Source: Aliidongia sp035943795 (lineage in GTDB: Bacteria; Pseudomonadota; Alphaproteobacteria; ATCC43930; CGMCC-115725). From it: a DNA stretch of 64,000 nt. Below are positions 8,652-17,474 of the stretch, piece by piece. The notes beneath the pieces were generated by a model, which searched no databases, was not told where the DNA came from, and was given only the letters and a program-made list of their open reading frames with translations. A program made the position numbers and the translations under genes. Positions within the stretch are counted from its first letter, which is position 1. Every line of letters begins with the position of its first letter. Location: contig NZ_DASZBY010000005.1 of the NCBI RefSeq assembly GCF_035943795.1, positions 1 to 64,000 on the forward strand, read 5' to 3'.

Positions 8652-10021
8652 TCCGGCACTTCGATGCCATCGTCATCGGTGCCGGCCAGGCCGGTCCCGC
8701 ACTCGCGGGCCGGCTGACCGCTGCCGGCATGACCGTAGCCCTGATCGAGCGCAAATTCTTCGGCGGCACCTGCGTCAACAACGGCTGCATGCCGACCAAG
8801 GCGCTAGTCGCCAGCGCCAAGGTCGCCCATCAGGCGCGTCGAGCGACTGAGTATGGCATCGATATCGGCGGCCGGGTCGCGGTCGATATGGCCGCGGTGA
8901 AGGAGCGCAAGGATGTCGTCACGGCGACGGCACGACACAACATCGAAACATGGCTGAAAGGCATGGATCGTTGCACCGTCATCGAAGGGCAGGCCCAGTT
9001 CGAGTCCCGCCACAGAGTCCGGGTCGGCGATGCACTGATCTCGGCCGACCGGATCTTCATCAATGTCGGCGGTCGGGCGACGGTACCGGATTTTCCAGGC
9101 ATCAATCACGTGCCCTATCTGACCAACACTTCGATTCTGGAACTCGATCGGTTGCCCCGTCATCTCGTCGTCGTCGGCGGCAGCTATATTGGCCTCGAAT
9201 TCGCCCAGATGTACCGGCGCTTCGGCAGCGCCGTGACCGTCATCGAACGGGGGCCTCGACTGGTTCAGCGCGAGGATGAGGATATCTCTGCCGCGATAAA
9301 GGCTATCCTCGAGGCCGAAGATATCACGGTCCGTACCGGGGCCGAATGCATCAGGTTTGAGCCCCGCGGCGCTGACGTCGCCGTCGGCGTCAACTGCACG
9401 GCCGGACCGCCGGAGATTGTAGGATCGCATGTCCTGCTTGCGGTTGGCCGGAGCCCGAACACCGACGATCTTGCGACGGACAAGGCCGGTGTGGCGACCG
9501 ATGCGCGCGGCTTCATCGTCGTCGATGACGAACTGCGGACCAGCGCGCCCGGCATTTGGGCGATGGGCGACTGCAATGGAAAGGGCGCATTTACCCACAC
9601 CGCCTACAACGACTTCGAGATCGTTGCGGCAAACCTGCTCGATGGCGCGTCGCGCAAGGTCAGCGACCGGATCCCATGCTACGGCCTATTCATCGACCCG
9701 CCGCTGGGCCGCGTCGGTATGAGCGAAGGCGAAGCGCGAAAAGCCGGCCGCTCGATCCGCGTCGGCATGCGGCCAATGACGCGCGTTGGGCGCGCGGTCG
9801 AAAAGGGCGAGACCCAGGGCTTCATGAAGATCGTGGTCGATGCCGCCACCGACAAAATATTGGGGGCCGCCATCCTGGGTGTTGGCGGCGACGAAGCTGT
9901 GCACAGCATTCTCGACACGATGGCCGCGAATGCCTCGTACCGAACGCTGCAGCAAACGGTCCATATCCACCCGACGGTGTCTGAACTGATCCCGACGGTA
10001 CTCGGCGAGTTGCGCCCATAA
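8648..10021 (+). CDS. Class I pyridine nucleotide-disulfide oxidoreductase (mercuric-reductase-like)
   Basis: A 457-residue flavoprotein. The FAD Rossmann motif is VIGAGQAGPALAGRL, followed by the redox-active pair in GGTCVNNGCMPTKALV (residues near 40-45). A second nucleotide-binding motif is VVVGGSYIGLEFAQMY. The dimer-interface segment HIHPTVSELIP supplies the catalytic His-Glu pair of the class. It lacks the N-terminal metal-binding domain and the C-terminal vicinal Cys pair of true MerA, so a mercury role is unlikely. It is translationally coupled to zwf by ATGA, suggesting use of the NADPH that Zwf makes. Substrate unknown. Confidence 0.88.
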   Translation: MIRHFDAIVIGAGQAGPALAGRLTAAGMTVALIERKFFGGTCVNNGCMPTKALVASAKVAHQARRATEYGIDIGGRVAVDMAAVKERKDVVTATARHNIETWLKGMDRCTVIEGQAQFESRHRVRVGDALISADRIFINVGGRATVPDFPGINHVPYLTNTSILELDRLPRHLVVVGGSYIGLEFAQMYRRFGSAVTVIERGPRLVQREDEDISAAIKAILEAEDITVRTGAECIRFEPRGADVAVGVNCTAGPPEIVGSHVLLAVGRSPNTDDLATDKAGVATDARGFIVVDDELRTSAPGIWAMGDCNGKGAFTHTAYNDFEIVAANLLDGASRKVSDRIPCYGLFIDPPLGRVGMSEGEARKAGRSIRVGMRPMTRVGRAVEKGETQGFMKIVVDAATDKILGAAILGVGGDEAVHSILDTMAANASYRTLQQTVHIHPTVSELIPTVLGELRP

Positions 10022-10084
10022 CCCGCAGTCCGGCCAGATCGCTTCCGCCACGAGCCTGGATGCGACCGCGACTTTGCCGCAGCA

Positions 10085-11020
10085 TCAAGGTTTTCGCAGG
10101 GAGCGAAAGCAGCCGAGCGAGGCTGCGGCACCGAAGACAAGGGCCGCATAAGCGATGGGCGCATGGGGGGAGAGTGCCGGAAGCCACTGGAGCAACAGTG
10201 TCCCGTTTCCGCCGGGAATAAGCGTCGTTCCGATGCCCATCGCGACGCCGCCAAACAGCCTGCGCGGTATCGGACGCCACGGCAGCCGCAGCTGGAATTT
10301 CCCATCCTGCCAAGCGCAAATCGCAGCGCCGGCCAGCGCCGCCACTGAGACGGCGCAAAGCGCGATATCCCGCGCTTGTGCGCTTTTCAGCGCTTCGGCG
10401 AGCCGGTCGAGGTTGAGTGGATAGGCCCATGTCTCGTCCAGGGCATAGAGCAGGCCACCGCACACCCCGAGTACGACCGCCGCCTGTTCGGGCGTACCGC
10501 GCTCGCGCCCGCTCTTGCGCCAGATGAGCGCCAGTTCCCGAAGACAGCCTACCGAGATCAAAGCAAGCAGGAGCACGCTTTCTCTGGAGGGTTCGACGAG
10601 GATGCTGGTCCCGCTCGCAAGCGGAATTATCCCGGGGATTGGTAATTCATGCGATGCCCAGGCCCCGAACAGCATTCCGAGAATGCTGACGAGAAAGCTG
10701 AGATTGCCTGCCGCCAGCCGGTTCAGCGTGCCGAACGTACAACCGCCATTGATCGCGGCACCGGCACCGAACAGGACCCCACCTGCCACCGACCAAAATG
10801 TGGGTGGATAGCTGGCCATCGGAACGGCGCCGGCACCCACCCAGAACATTAGCGTGATCGATAAGGCCGCCCAAAGGCTGCACCGGAGAAACGACAGGAA
10901 GAGGCGCCCCGATCGATTCTCCATCACGGCTGTGACGGCGCTCGTCACACAAAATCCGCCGCGTTGGGATGCATATCCGAAGGTGGCCGCGCAGATAATG
11001 GAAAAGATCAACGTCGCCAT
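10085..11020 (-). CDS. YeeE/YedE-family sulfur-compound transporter
   Basis: A 311-residue membrane protein with about nine hydrophobic segments. Two signature loops with conserved Cys are visible: GYASQRGGFCVTSAVTAV near the N terminus and INGGCTFGTLNRLAAGNLSF in the middle. Family members import thiosulfate or other sulfur species. I chose the ATG at 11020, directly before a membrane helix, over a GTG at 11065 that adds 15 polar residues. It converges on the oxidoreductase gene with about 60 bases between. No TusA or rhodanese gene is adjacent, so the sulfur substrate is not defined. Confidence 0.85.
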   Translation of the reverse strand: MATLIFSIICAATFGYASQRGGFCVTSAVTAVMENRSGRLFLSFLRCSLWAALSITLMFWVGAGAVPMASYPPTFWSVAGGVLFGAGAAINGGCTFGTLNRLAAGNLSFLVSILGMLFGAWASHELPIPGIIPLASGTSILVEPSRESVLLLALISVGCLRELALIWRKSGRERGTPEQAAVVLGVCGGLLYALDETWAYPLNLDRLAEALKSAQARDIALCAVSVAALAGAAICAWQDGKFQLRLPWRPIPRRLFGGVAMGIGTTLIPGGNGTLLLQWLPALSPHAPIAYAALVFGAAASLGCFRSLRKP

Positions 11021-11318
11021 TCTGCTCACAACCCGACCGATTCCGCCCGTTTCGTCACCCGGCACCCGACGTTTTCATCGGGCACAATAGAGGCCGAGAC
11101 AATACTTCGATGGCGAAATCTATTTCAATAAATCAAATCGATAGTCAAAGAAGATTGGAAAAAATATGCGTGGGTGTCCAGGTCATCAGCATCGGGCTGG
11201 AAAGTCTGGCAGTCACCATCTTTGGCCATGGCGCTCACACTTGACGTGGCGGAGGCCGCGATCGGCGAGGCGGTTTGCCTGGCTGTTTCGGCCCCGTTGA
11301 AGCTGGGCTCCGTTCTCC

Positions 11319-13934
11319 TCAAATCTTGTGTTGGCGCGGTCGCTTCGGAAATGCCAAGGTCTCGCATTTTTTTGGGCCGAACAGCGTCGAGAACTCCGCC
11401 CCGGCGTTTTGCAGCAGGAAATTCGCCTCGCTGGAGGAGATGCTGTCGCCCTCGAGGATCCACCCGTCGATTAGATCATCGTCGGCGAGTTCACGTATCT
11501 TGCGTCTGGCCAACTCGATGATAGTCCCGCTGATCGTGCGGCTGCCGATATAGCTTGGCCATGTCTTCGCCATGAAGCCCCAGATCCGCGCCGCAAGCGC
11601 GCGATGATCGAGCGCGAGGACGAGCAACAGACGGGCATAGACCTCGTTGAGCGGCAGATCGCGCTGCTCCACCCGAAAGTCGGATTCGGCCATAACGGCG
11701 GCTGCCTCGTGGTTCCGCCCTATCAATATCAAGAACGATATGATTTGGTTCTCGGTCTGCTTACCGAGCATGAAATCCTTCCGCTTCAGCGAAGCAGCCA
11801 GAATTTCCCTCAGCTTCGACAGGGAGGCCGCAAGGTCCCCCTTTACGGAACTGAGTTGGGCAGAGGCGACATCCAGCTCCGTTCGATGCAGATCATTCCC
11901 GCCATTCTGTTCGATCAGATCGTAGGTCTGGTCGATCAGAAGGGCCGCCTCATCGAAGCGGCCCTCGATAATGTTCAGCCGGGCGCTGTCGATCGCGACC
12001 TCGGCCGTATATTTGTAGAATCCGTGCAGGATGCTGAGCTGCCGGACCTCGTCCAGCATCGCGCGAGCACGCGCGCCGTCGAATCGGTGAGCGCTGGCCC
12101 AACTCAGCCCTGTGCGGATCAGCGTCAGCGGATCGCCTGACAGGCGGGCCAAATGCAGGGTACGATCGGAGTTGTCCAGGATCGCCTGATCAGATGCATT
12201 GGTCGCGAACTCGACCCATCCCTTCCCACGACACAATGCCGCCGCCGTCGCCGGCGGGGTGGCATCGTCCAGATGGGAAAAGGCTAGATCGAGGCGCCTC
12301 AAGCCTTCGTTCCCCTGGTAGAGCCACAATTGGGCGGACACGGCCGTCAACTCCAGCCCCAGAGCGATCAGAACGCCGCCACCAAAGCACCAGTCGAGGG
12401 CTGTACGCAGGTTGTCCAGCTCCGGCAAGATTCGAGCGAGCCAGTCGTCGGTCGCAATTTTGCCGTGGTCGAGATCCGCCGCCGCAAAGACTTGGTGAAA
12501 AAACGCCGCATGCAGCCCCGACACCGTCGCCACCTCTTCGGCTTCCGCCAGACGTTCGCGCGCGAAAGCCCGCGTCGTCTCCAGCATCCGGTAGCGGGCG
12601 CCTTGCGCCGTTCGCTCCGCAATCAACAGGGATTTCGCGATCAAGCTCGCTAGATGCGATGCTACCTGCCAATCCGAAACCACCGTGTCTGCAACCACCG
12701 CCTCAGCCGCATCCAATGTGCAGCCGCCGGCGAAGACGCTCAGTCGCCGCAACACCAGCTGCTCCCTGGCGCTCAATAGGCCGTAGCTCCACTCCATCAG
12801 CGCACGCAGGGTTCGATGCTTCGGTGCCACATCGCGGCGCTTCGACGACAGGTCGAGCAACTGCTCGTCAAGGCGGAGTGCCACGGAGCGCGCGCCCAGC
12901 AATGCCACGCGCGCAGCCGCCAGTTCGAGCGCCAGCGGGACGCCTTCGAGCTGCCGGCACACCTGCACGACAGCCGCCAGGTTGTCATGATCAAGCACGA
13001 AACCTTGCGCAGCCTTCCGGACCCGTTCGAGGAACAGCTGCACGGCCGGCGCCCGCTGCGCCGCTTCGGGTGTCGCCACGCCTACCGCCGGCAGGCCCAA
13101 CGGCCCAAGGCGCTGCACCTGCTCGCCGGCGACCCCTAGCGGCTCCGTCGACGTGATCAGCAGCCGGCACCCGAACACACCCGCCATCGCCGATGCGAAG
13201 GCCGCCACCCCTTCGACTACATACTCGCAATTGTCCAAGACCAGCAGGCGCTGCCCTGCCCGCAGGCTCGCCACCAGTTGCGGGAGAGGTTTCTCGGCGT
13301 CGGACGGCAGCCCTAGCACGCGCGCCACGATTTCCGGGATCCGAGCCGGATCTTTTGCCGTGGTGAGATCGACCCACCAGACGCCATCTGGAAACAGCGG
13401 GAACAGGTGCTCGCCCACTGCCAGGGCAAGGCGCGTCTTGCCGATCCCGCCGGAGCCCGCCAGCGTAACCAGCGACTGCGCCTCAAGGCATTTGGCAATC
13501 GCCGCAACTTCGACCTCTCGGCCGATGATCGACGTGTCCGACCGCGGCAGATTGCCGGATACCACGGTATCGTCCGACCGAGGCGCCTCCGATTCCATCG
13601 ATACCGGCGTCAGCAACTGATAGCCGCGCCGTGTCATCGTGCCGATATGGCGCACACCGTCGCGGCCTTCCTCCAACGCCTTGCGCAACGCAGAGATATG
13701 GACCGCGAGGGTGTTTTCTTCCACGGCCTGGCCACCCCAGATTCGCTGCATGAACTCGTCCTTGCTCACCACTTCCGGCCAATGTTCGGCCAGAACGACC
13801 AGAACATCGAAGGCACGCTGTCCAAGCGGCACCGGCACACCGTCGGCGACCAGCAGCCGTAGTGCGGGTCTCAGGACAAATCGTCCGAATGCAAAAGACC
13901 GCCTGCGGTCCATCGTCCCTTTGGCGTGGTTCAT
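11319..13934 (-). CDS. Winged-helix / ATPase transcriptional regulator (copy 1)
   Basis: An 871-residue regulator. Residues about 10-110 form an OmpR/PhoB-type winged helix with LGQRAFDVLVVLAEHWPEVV and VHISALRKALEEG. An STAND/AAA-type NTPase follows: Walker A GSGGIGKTRLALAVG, Walker B RLLVLDNCEYV. The C-terminal 450 residues are helical and TPR-like. Such proteins are ligand-gated activators. A second in-frame ATG at 13913 is an alternative start. It is a close paralogue of the gene upstream and in tandem with it, so one probably arose by duplication. Target genes are not evident. Confidence 0.85.
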   Translation of the reverse strand: MNHAKGTMDRRRSFAFGRFVLRPALRLLVADGVPVPLGQRAFDVLVVLAEHWPEVVSKDEFMQRIWGGQAVEENTLAVHISALRKALEEGRDGVRHIGTMTRRGYQLLTPVSMESEAPRSDDTVVSGNLPRSDTSIIGREVEVAAIAKCLEAQSLVTLAGSGGIGKTRLALAVGEHLFPLFPDGVWWVDLTTAKDPARIPEIVARVLGLPSDAEKPLPQLVASLRAGQRLLVLDNCEYVVEGVAAFASAMAGVFGCRLLITSTEPLGVAGEQVQRLGPLGLPAVGVATPEAAQRAPAVQLFLERVRKAAQGFVLDHDNLAAVVQVCRQLEGVPLALELAAARVALLGARSVALRLDEQLLDLSSKRRDVAPKHRTLRALMEWSYGLLSAREQLVLRRLSVFAGGCTLDAAEAVVADTVVSDWQVASHLASLIAKSLLIAERTAQGARYRMLETTRAFARERLAEAEEVATVSGLHAAFFHQVFAAADLDHGKIATDDWLARILPELDNLRTALDWCFGGGVLIALGLELTAVSAQLWLYQGNEGLRRLDLAFSHLDDATPPATAAALCRGKGWVEFATNASDQAILDNSDRTLHLARLSGDPLTLIRTGLSWASAHRFDGARARAMLDEVRQLSILHGFYKYTAEVAIDSARLNIIEGRFDEAALLIDQTYDLIEQNGGNDLHRTELDVASAQLSSVKGDLAASLSKLREILAASLKRKDFMLGKQTENQIISFLILIGRNHEAAAVMAESDFRVEQRDLPLNEVYARLLLVLALDHRALAARIWGFMAKTWPSYIGSRTISGTIIELARRKIRELADDDLIDGWILEGDSISSSEANFLLQNAGAEFSTLFGPKKCETLAFPKRPRQHKI

Positions 13935-13990
13935 CTTATTGAAGCTCTATCACGAATTTTAAGATCGGGCTTCCGCTGGGCTGGCAGGCC

Positions 13991-16573
13991 TCATGAGCTC
14001 ACGGCCTTGCAGACGGAATTCGTCAGCACTCGCCGCCCTTGCATATAAAGAAGAAAATCTTGACGTGTATTTTTCAAAAGATATCGAATTTCATCTATAG
14101 AATACTTCTCTCCCTCACATTTCCATTCCTCAAATAATTCTAAATTGTCAAATCCATTTAACAAATCCTCGGATCGAGAAATTATGATGCCATTTAGGGT
14201 ATTTTTATGCCGATATTCGGAAAGATTATTTTTCAAAAAGCCCAGAATTTTCGCCGAACGCATGTAATTTCCTAGCGCAAAATTCATTTGTAGTTGTAAA
14301 CTGAACGCGTAAACCGGAACGTCCTGGTCACTTCCGCCAAAATCAGAGCTAGTCAGAATCTCACATGCTTCATCATATCTTTTTTCCAATATCAGCAAGC
14401 TGACCAAGACTGCCTCGGCCTGTCTTACAATTAAATAGTCTAAATCTTCTCTGTTTTCAAAATACATCATTTTTACTATCAGGATGCAATTTTCGAAATC
14501 TCCCTTCGCAGCATAGAATTTCGCATATGCAATTTTAACTTTGTTTTCCAGATCATGGTCGCTTTTTGTTTCCGGGGAATCTCGCAATTTCTGAAGGACA
14601 GTCGCCGCGTCATCCAAGCGGCCATCGTTGACCAACTTGCCCGCAAGCGTTGCGAGCACCTCGGTTATGGATCGATAAAATCCAAATTCTATACAGAGCT
14701 GTCTAACTTCCTCCAGCACATCATAGACTGTCGCGTAATCGCGCTTAACAGGATCGGCCCAATGCAATCCCGCCCGAATGATTCTGTAGGGCTCCTGTGA
14801 AAGACGGGCAAAGTGAAGGGCGCGGTCATTAGCAATTTGCCCGCCGCCGCCTCCCACCTTGGTTGAGTATTCGACGAACGCTTTCCCGTACCAAAGGGCT
14901 GACGCTACTCCAGGCGGCGCGGTATCATCGAGATGCGCGAAGGCTGTTTCCACGCGCGTGAAGGCTTCGCGACCGGTGTGGAGCCAGTACTCGACCGACG
15001 CCGCGGTGAGCGCAAGACCGAGCCCAATCGACTTCGATGGACCAAAGCACCAGTCGAGCGCAGCCCGCAGGTTGTCCAGTTCCGGTCCGAGGGGCTTCAG
15101 TGCTATTTCGGGTCCAAGTTTCTCCGAGGCTATATCCGCCTGTTCGAACAGACGGAGAAGATATTCGGCATGGAGCCGCGACACGTCGGCGACCTCGCCG
15201 GCTTCCGCCAGGCGTTCGCGCGCGTAGGCCCGGGTAGTTTCCAAGAGCTTGTAGCGCGCGCCCTGAGCAGTTCGCTGCGCGATGACCAGCGACTTGGCGA
15301 TCAGGCTTGCGACATGCGGCGCCACCTGCCAGTCCGGCAGCGTCGCGTCAGCGACGACATTCTCGGCCGCTTCGAGCGTGCAACCGCCGGCGAACACGCC
15401 AAGCCGGCGCAGCACCACCTGTTCCGTCGGGTTCAACAGCCCGTAGCTCCAGTCGAGCAGGGCCCGGAGCGTCCGATGCTTCGCCAACGCATCGCGGCGG
15501 TCGCCAGACAGGTCCAGCAGCCGTTCGTCAAGCCGCCGCGCCAAGGCTCGCGCGCCCAGCAGCGCCGCACGCGCCGCGGCCAGTTCCAAAGCCAGCGGAA
15601 TACCATCCAACCGACGGCACACCAGCACCACGGCCTCGGCATTATCGTCGCCGAACACGAAGTCTGGCGCCGTCCGGTGGACGCAAGCCATGAACAGTTC
15701 CACCGCGGGCGCCCGCAGCGCTTCGGCAGCTGTCGTGACGCCGGCCAACGGCACCGCGAGCGGTTCCAGTCGCTTCACCTGTTCACAGGCCACACCCAGC
15801 GGCTCCAGCGACGTGACCAGCAGCCGGCATCCGCTCGCCTCCCGCAACGCTACTGCCAGGGGCGCGACCCCATCGGCGACATACTCGCAATTGTCCAGGA
15901 TCAACAGGCGTCGCGCCCCCTTCAATCCCGCCACCAGGCGGACCAGGGGTTGTTCATCGGTCAGCACCAACCCCAAGGCACGCGCCACCGCTTCCGCCAC
16001 GCGGTCGGGATCGGTCGTGGCCGCCAGATCGACCCACCAGATGCCCTCTGAAAAGGCTCCCGCCAGATGCGCGGCGACGGCTAGCGCCAGCCGCGTCTTG
16101 CCGATCCCACCTGGCCCGGCCACTGTAACTAGCGACTGAGTTCCGAGCAGGTTGGCGATTTCCTCAACCTCGGCGTCCCGGCCGACGATCGGCGTTTCGA
16201 CCCGCGGCAAATTGCCCGAGACCGGAAGCTGCGGCGGGATCTGCGCCGCCTCGGTCAAGACCGCCGTCAGAAGCTGGTAGCCGCGCCGCGGCACCGTTCC
16301 GATCAGATGGACTCCGTCGCGACCATCCTCCAAAGCCTTGCGCAAGGCCGAGACATGGACGGCCAGCGTGTTTTCCTCGACGATCTGGGCGCCCCAGATC
16401 CGCTGCATCAGCGCGTCCTTGCTCACCACCGCCGGCCATTGCTCAACTAGAGCGGCCAAAATATCCAAGGTGCGTTGCCCAAGCGGAACCGGCACACCGT
16501 CTGCCACCAACAGCCGCAGCGCGGGCGTCAGAACATAGCGTCCGAACCTGAAAGACAGCCCCTCTCCCGTCAT
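13991..16573 (-). CDS. Winged-helix / ATPase transcriptional regulator (copy 2, AT-rich tail)
   Basis: An 860-residue paralogue of the gene downstream, with the same order: winged helix (LGQRTLDILAALVEQWPAVV), Walker A GPGGIGKTRLALAVA, Walker B RRLLILDNCEYV, then a helical repeat region. The first two thirds are GC-rich like the neighbours. The last 200 or so codons (about 14000-14800) are strikingly AT-rich, with lysine-, isoleucine- and asparagine-rich protein such as ENKVKIAYAKFYAAKGDF. This points to a replaced or foreign C-terminal sensor part. Two direct CGCTTCATC repeats lie about 50 bases upstream of its start. Confidence 0.83.
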   Translation of the reverse strand: MTGEGLSFRFGRYVLTPALRLLVADGVPVPLGQRTLDILAALVEQWPAVVSKDALMQRIWGAQIVEENTLAVHVSALRKALEDGRDGVHLIGTVPRRGYQLLTAVLTEAAQIPPQLPVSGNLPRVETPIVGRDAEVEEIANLLGTQSLVTVAGPGGIGKTRLALAVAAHLAGAFSEGIWWVDLAATTDPDRVAEAVARALGLVLTDEQPLVRLVAGLKGARRLLILDNCEYVADGVAPLAVALREASGCRLLVTSLEPLGVACEQVKRLEPLAVPLAGVTTAAEALRAPAVELFMACVHRTAPDFVFGDDNAEAVVLVCRRLDGIPLALELAAARAALLGARALARRLDERLLDLSGDRRDALAKHRTLRALLDWSYGLLNPTEQVVLRRLGVFAGGCTLEAAENVVADATLPDWQVAPHVASLIAKSLVIAQRTAQGARYKLLETTRAYARERLAEAGEVADVSRLHAEYLLRLFEQADIASEKLGPEIALKPLGPELDNLRAALDWCFGPSKSIGLGLALTAASVEYWLHTGREAFTRVETAFAHLDDTAPPGVASALWYGKAFVEYSTKVGGGGGQIANDRALHFARLSQEPYRIIRAGLHWADPVKRDYATVYDVLEEVRQLCIEFGFYRSITEVLATLAGKLVNDGRLDDAATVLQKLRDSPETKSDHDLENKVKIAYAKFYAAKGDFENCILIVKMMYFENREDLDYLIVRQAEAVLVSLLILEKRYDEACEILTSSDFGGSDQDVPVYAFSLQLQMNFALGNYMRSAKILGFLKNNLSEYRHKNTLNGIIISRSEDLLNGFDNLELFEEWKCEGEKYSIDEIRYLLKNTRQDFLLYMQGRRVLTNSVCKAVSS

Positions 16574-17034
16574 GCCGTCACCAATTCACGCCAATGAAGC
16601 ATTGTCATACATTTTCAGAAACGCTTCATCCCGCTTCATCGCAGGAAACACAGCACTCTGGCCTTAAAAACCCCTGAGAGCTTCCGAATATTCCGTAGAT
16701 AACGAAGAATTGAAGCCGCGGCTCCCCCGAGCCGGGCATTCTCGGATATCAGTTCTATTGTTCTTATTTAGGTTTTGGAATTTTCATCATGCGGAAATAC
16801 ATCGCCGCCGGCGAGCATGACGCCCGCGAGCAGATTTCAACCACATGCACGGATATCGAGATTTAGGTTCAAGGGAGCGGCTTTAGCGTGGCCGGTGAAA
16901 TCTTCACACTCCGACACCAAGCCTAGGCGGCACCAGACCACGGATAAGCCCAACGACTTCGCTTCGAAGCGAGGTTGCTTGCCGCGCAAGGTCGTTCGAA
17001 GCATCCAGCGGCGTTCACCGCCGGTGCAGTCTCA
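16574..17034. other. Intergenic region, AT-richer, without a convincing gene
   Basis: This stretch lies between the start of regulator copy 2 and the chemoreceptor remnant. The part from 16590 to 16900 is richer in A and T than its surroundings and has no sustained reading frame on either strand. It contains the tandem CGCTTCATC repeats listed separately. Probably the promoter region of regulator copy 2 plus decayed DNA. Confidence 0.5.
16622..16640. promoter_or_regulatory. Tandem CGCTTCATC direct repeats, possible winged-helix operator
   Basis: CGCTTCATC occurs at 16622-16630 and again at 16632-16640, a 10-base period, about 50 bases upstream of the start of regulator copy 2. OmpR/PhoB-type winged helices bind tandem direct repeats spaced by about one helical turn, so this may be an autoregulatory site. 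The protein-site link is inference. Confidence 0.35.
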
Positions 17035-17369
17035 TTTGAATCGCCTGGACCTGCAGTTCGATATCGCACGTCGCTTTCGCGGGCTGGGTCGCCCAATGAT
17101 CTAACCTCCGCCGCGAGCAGCGCGAAGCCCTTTCCTGCATCGACTGCCAGCGCGGCTTCGATCGTCGCATTGAGCGCCAGCAAGTTGGTCCGGCTCGCGA
17201 TATTGTTGATCAAGCTGACGATCGCGCCGATCTTTTGCGCGGATTCCGCCAAACTCCGCACCGTCCCATCCGTCGTCTTCGCTTGCCCGACGGCCCGTTC
17301 GGCTCTTTTCCACGAAGCATCCATCGTCGGCTCGTTGCATCCATTGCCTGCACCCGCCCCAACAAACAC
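17035..17369 (-). pseudogene. Methyl-accepting chemotaxis protein, signalling-domain remnant
   Basis: Read on the minus strand, the segment IASRTNLLALNATIEAA is the hairpin tip and methylation-helix core of a chemoreceptor signalling domain, followed by DAGKGFALLAAEVRSLG. At the CCC run 17092-17094 the frame shifts by one base; the homology then continues in the next frame as LATQPAKATCDIELQVQAIQ, which matches the helix expected next. No sensor or membrane part is visible upstream and the frame soon stops. This is a short frameshifted relic about 110 codons long, lying directly downstream of the NiCoT gene. Confidence 0.75.
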
Positions 17370-17474
17370 CGATCAGAGATCGCGATGGCATGCGCGTAGA
17401 GGCTCGCATGAACATTGGGCGAGGATTCCGGCGCGCTACAGATCGAGCCTGCCAATGTGCCGGCCCATGGCCGT

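Noticed and set aside
8648..10021. Mercuric reductase
   Set aside because: Lacks the N-terminal metal domain and C-terminal Cys pair, and no other mer genes are present.
14933..16051. 372-codon plus-strand reading frame rich in Arg and Gln
   Set aside because: Antisense to regulator copy 2, whose winged helix and Walker motifs are unmistakable.
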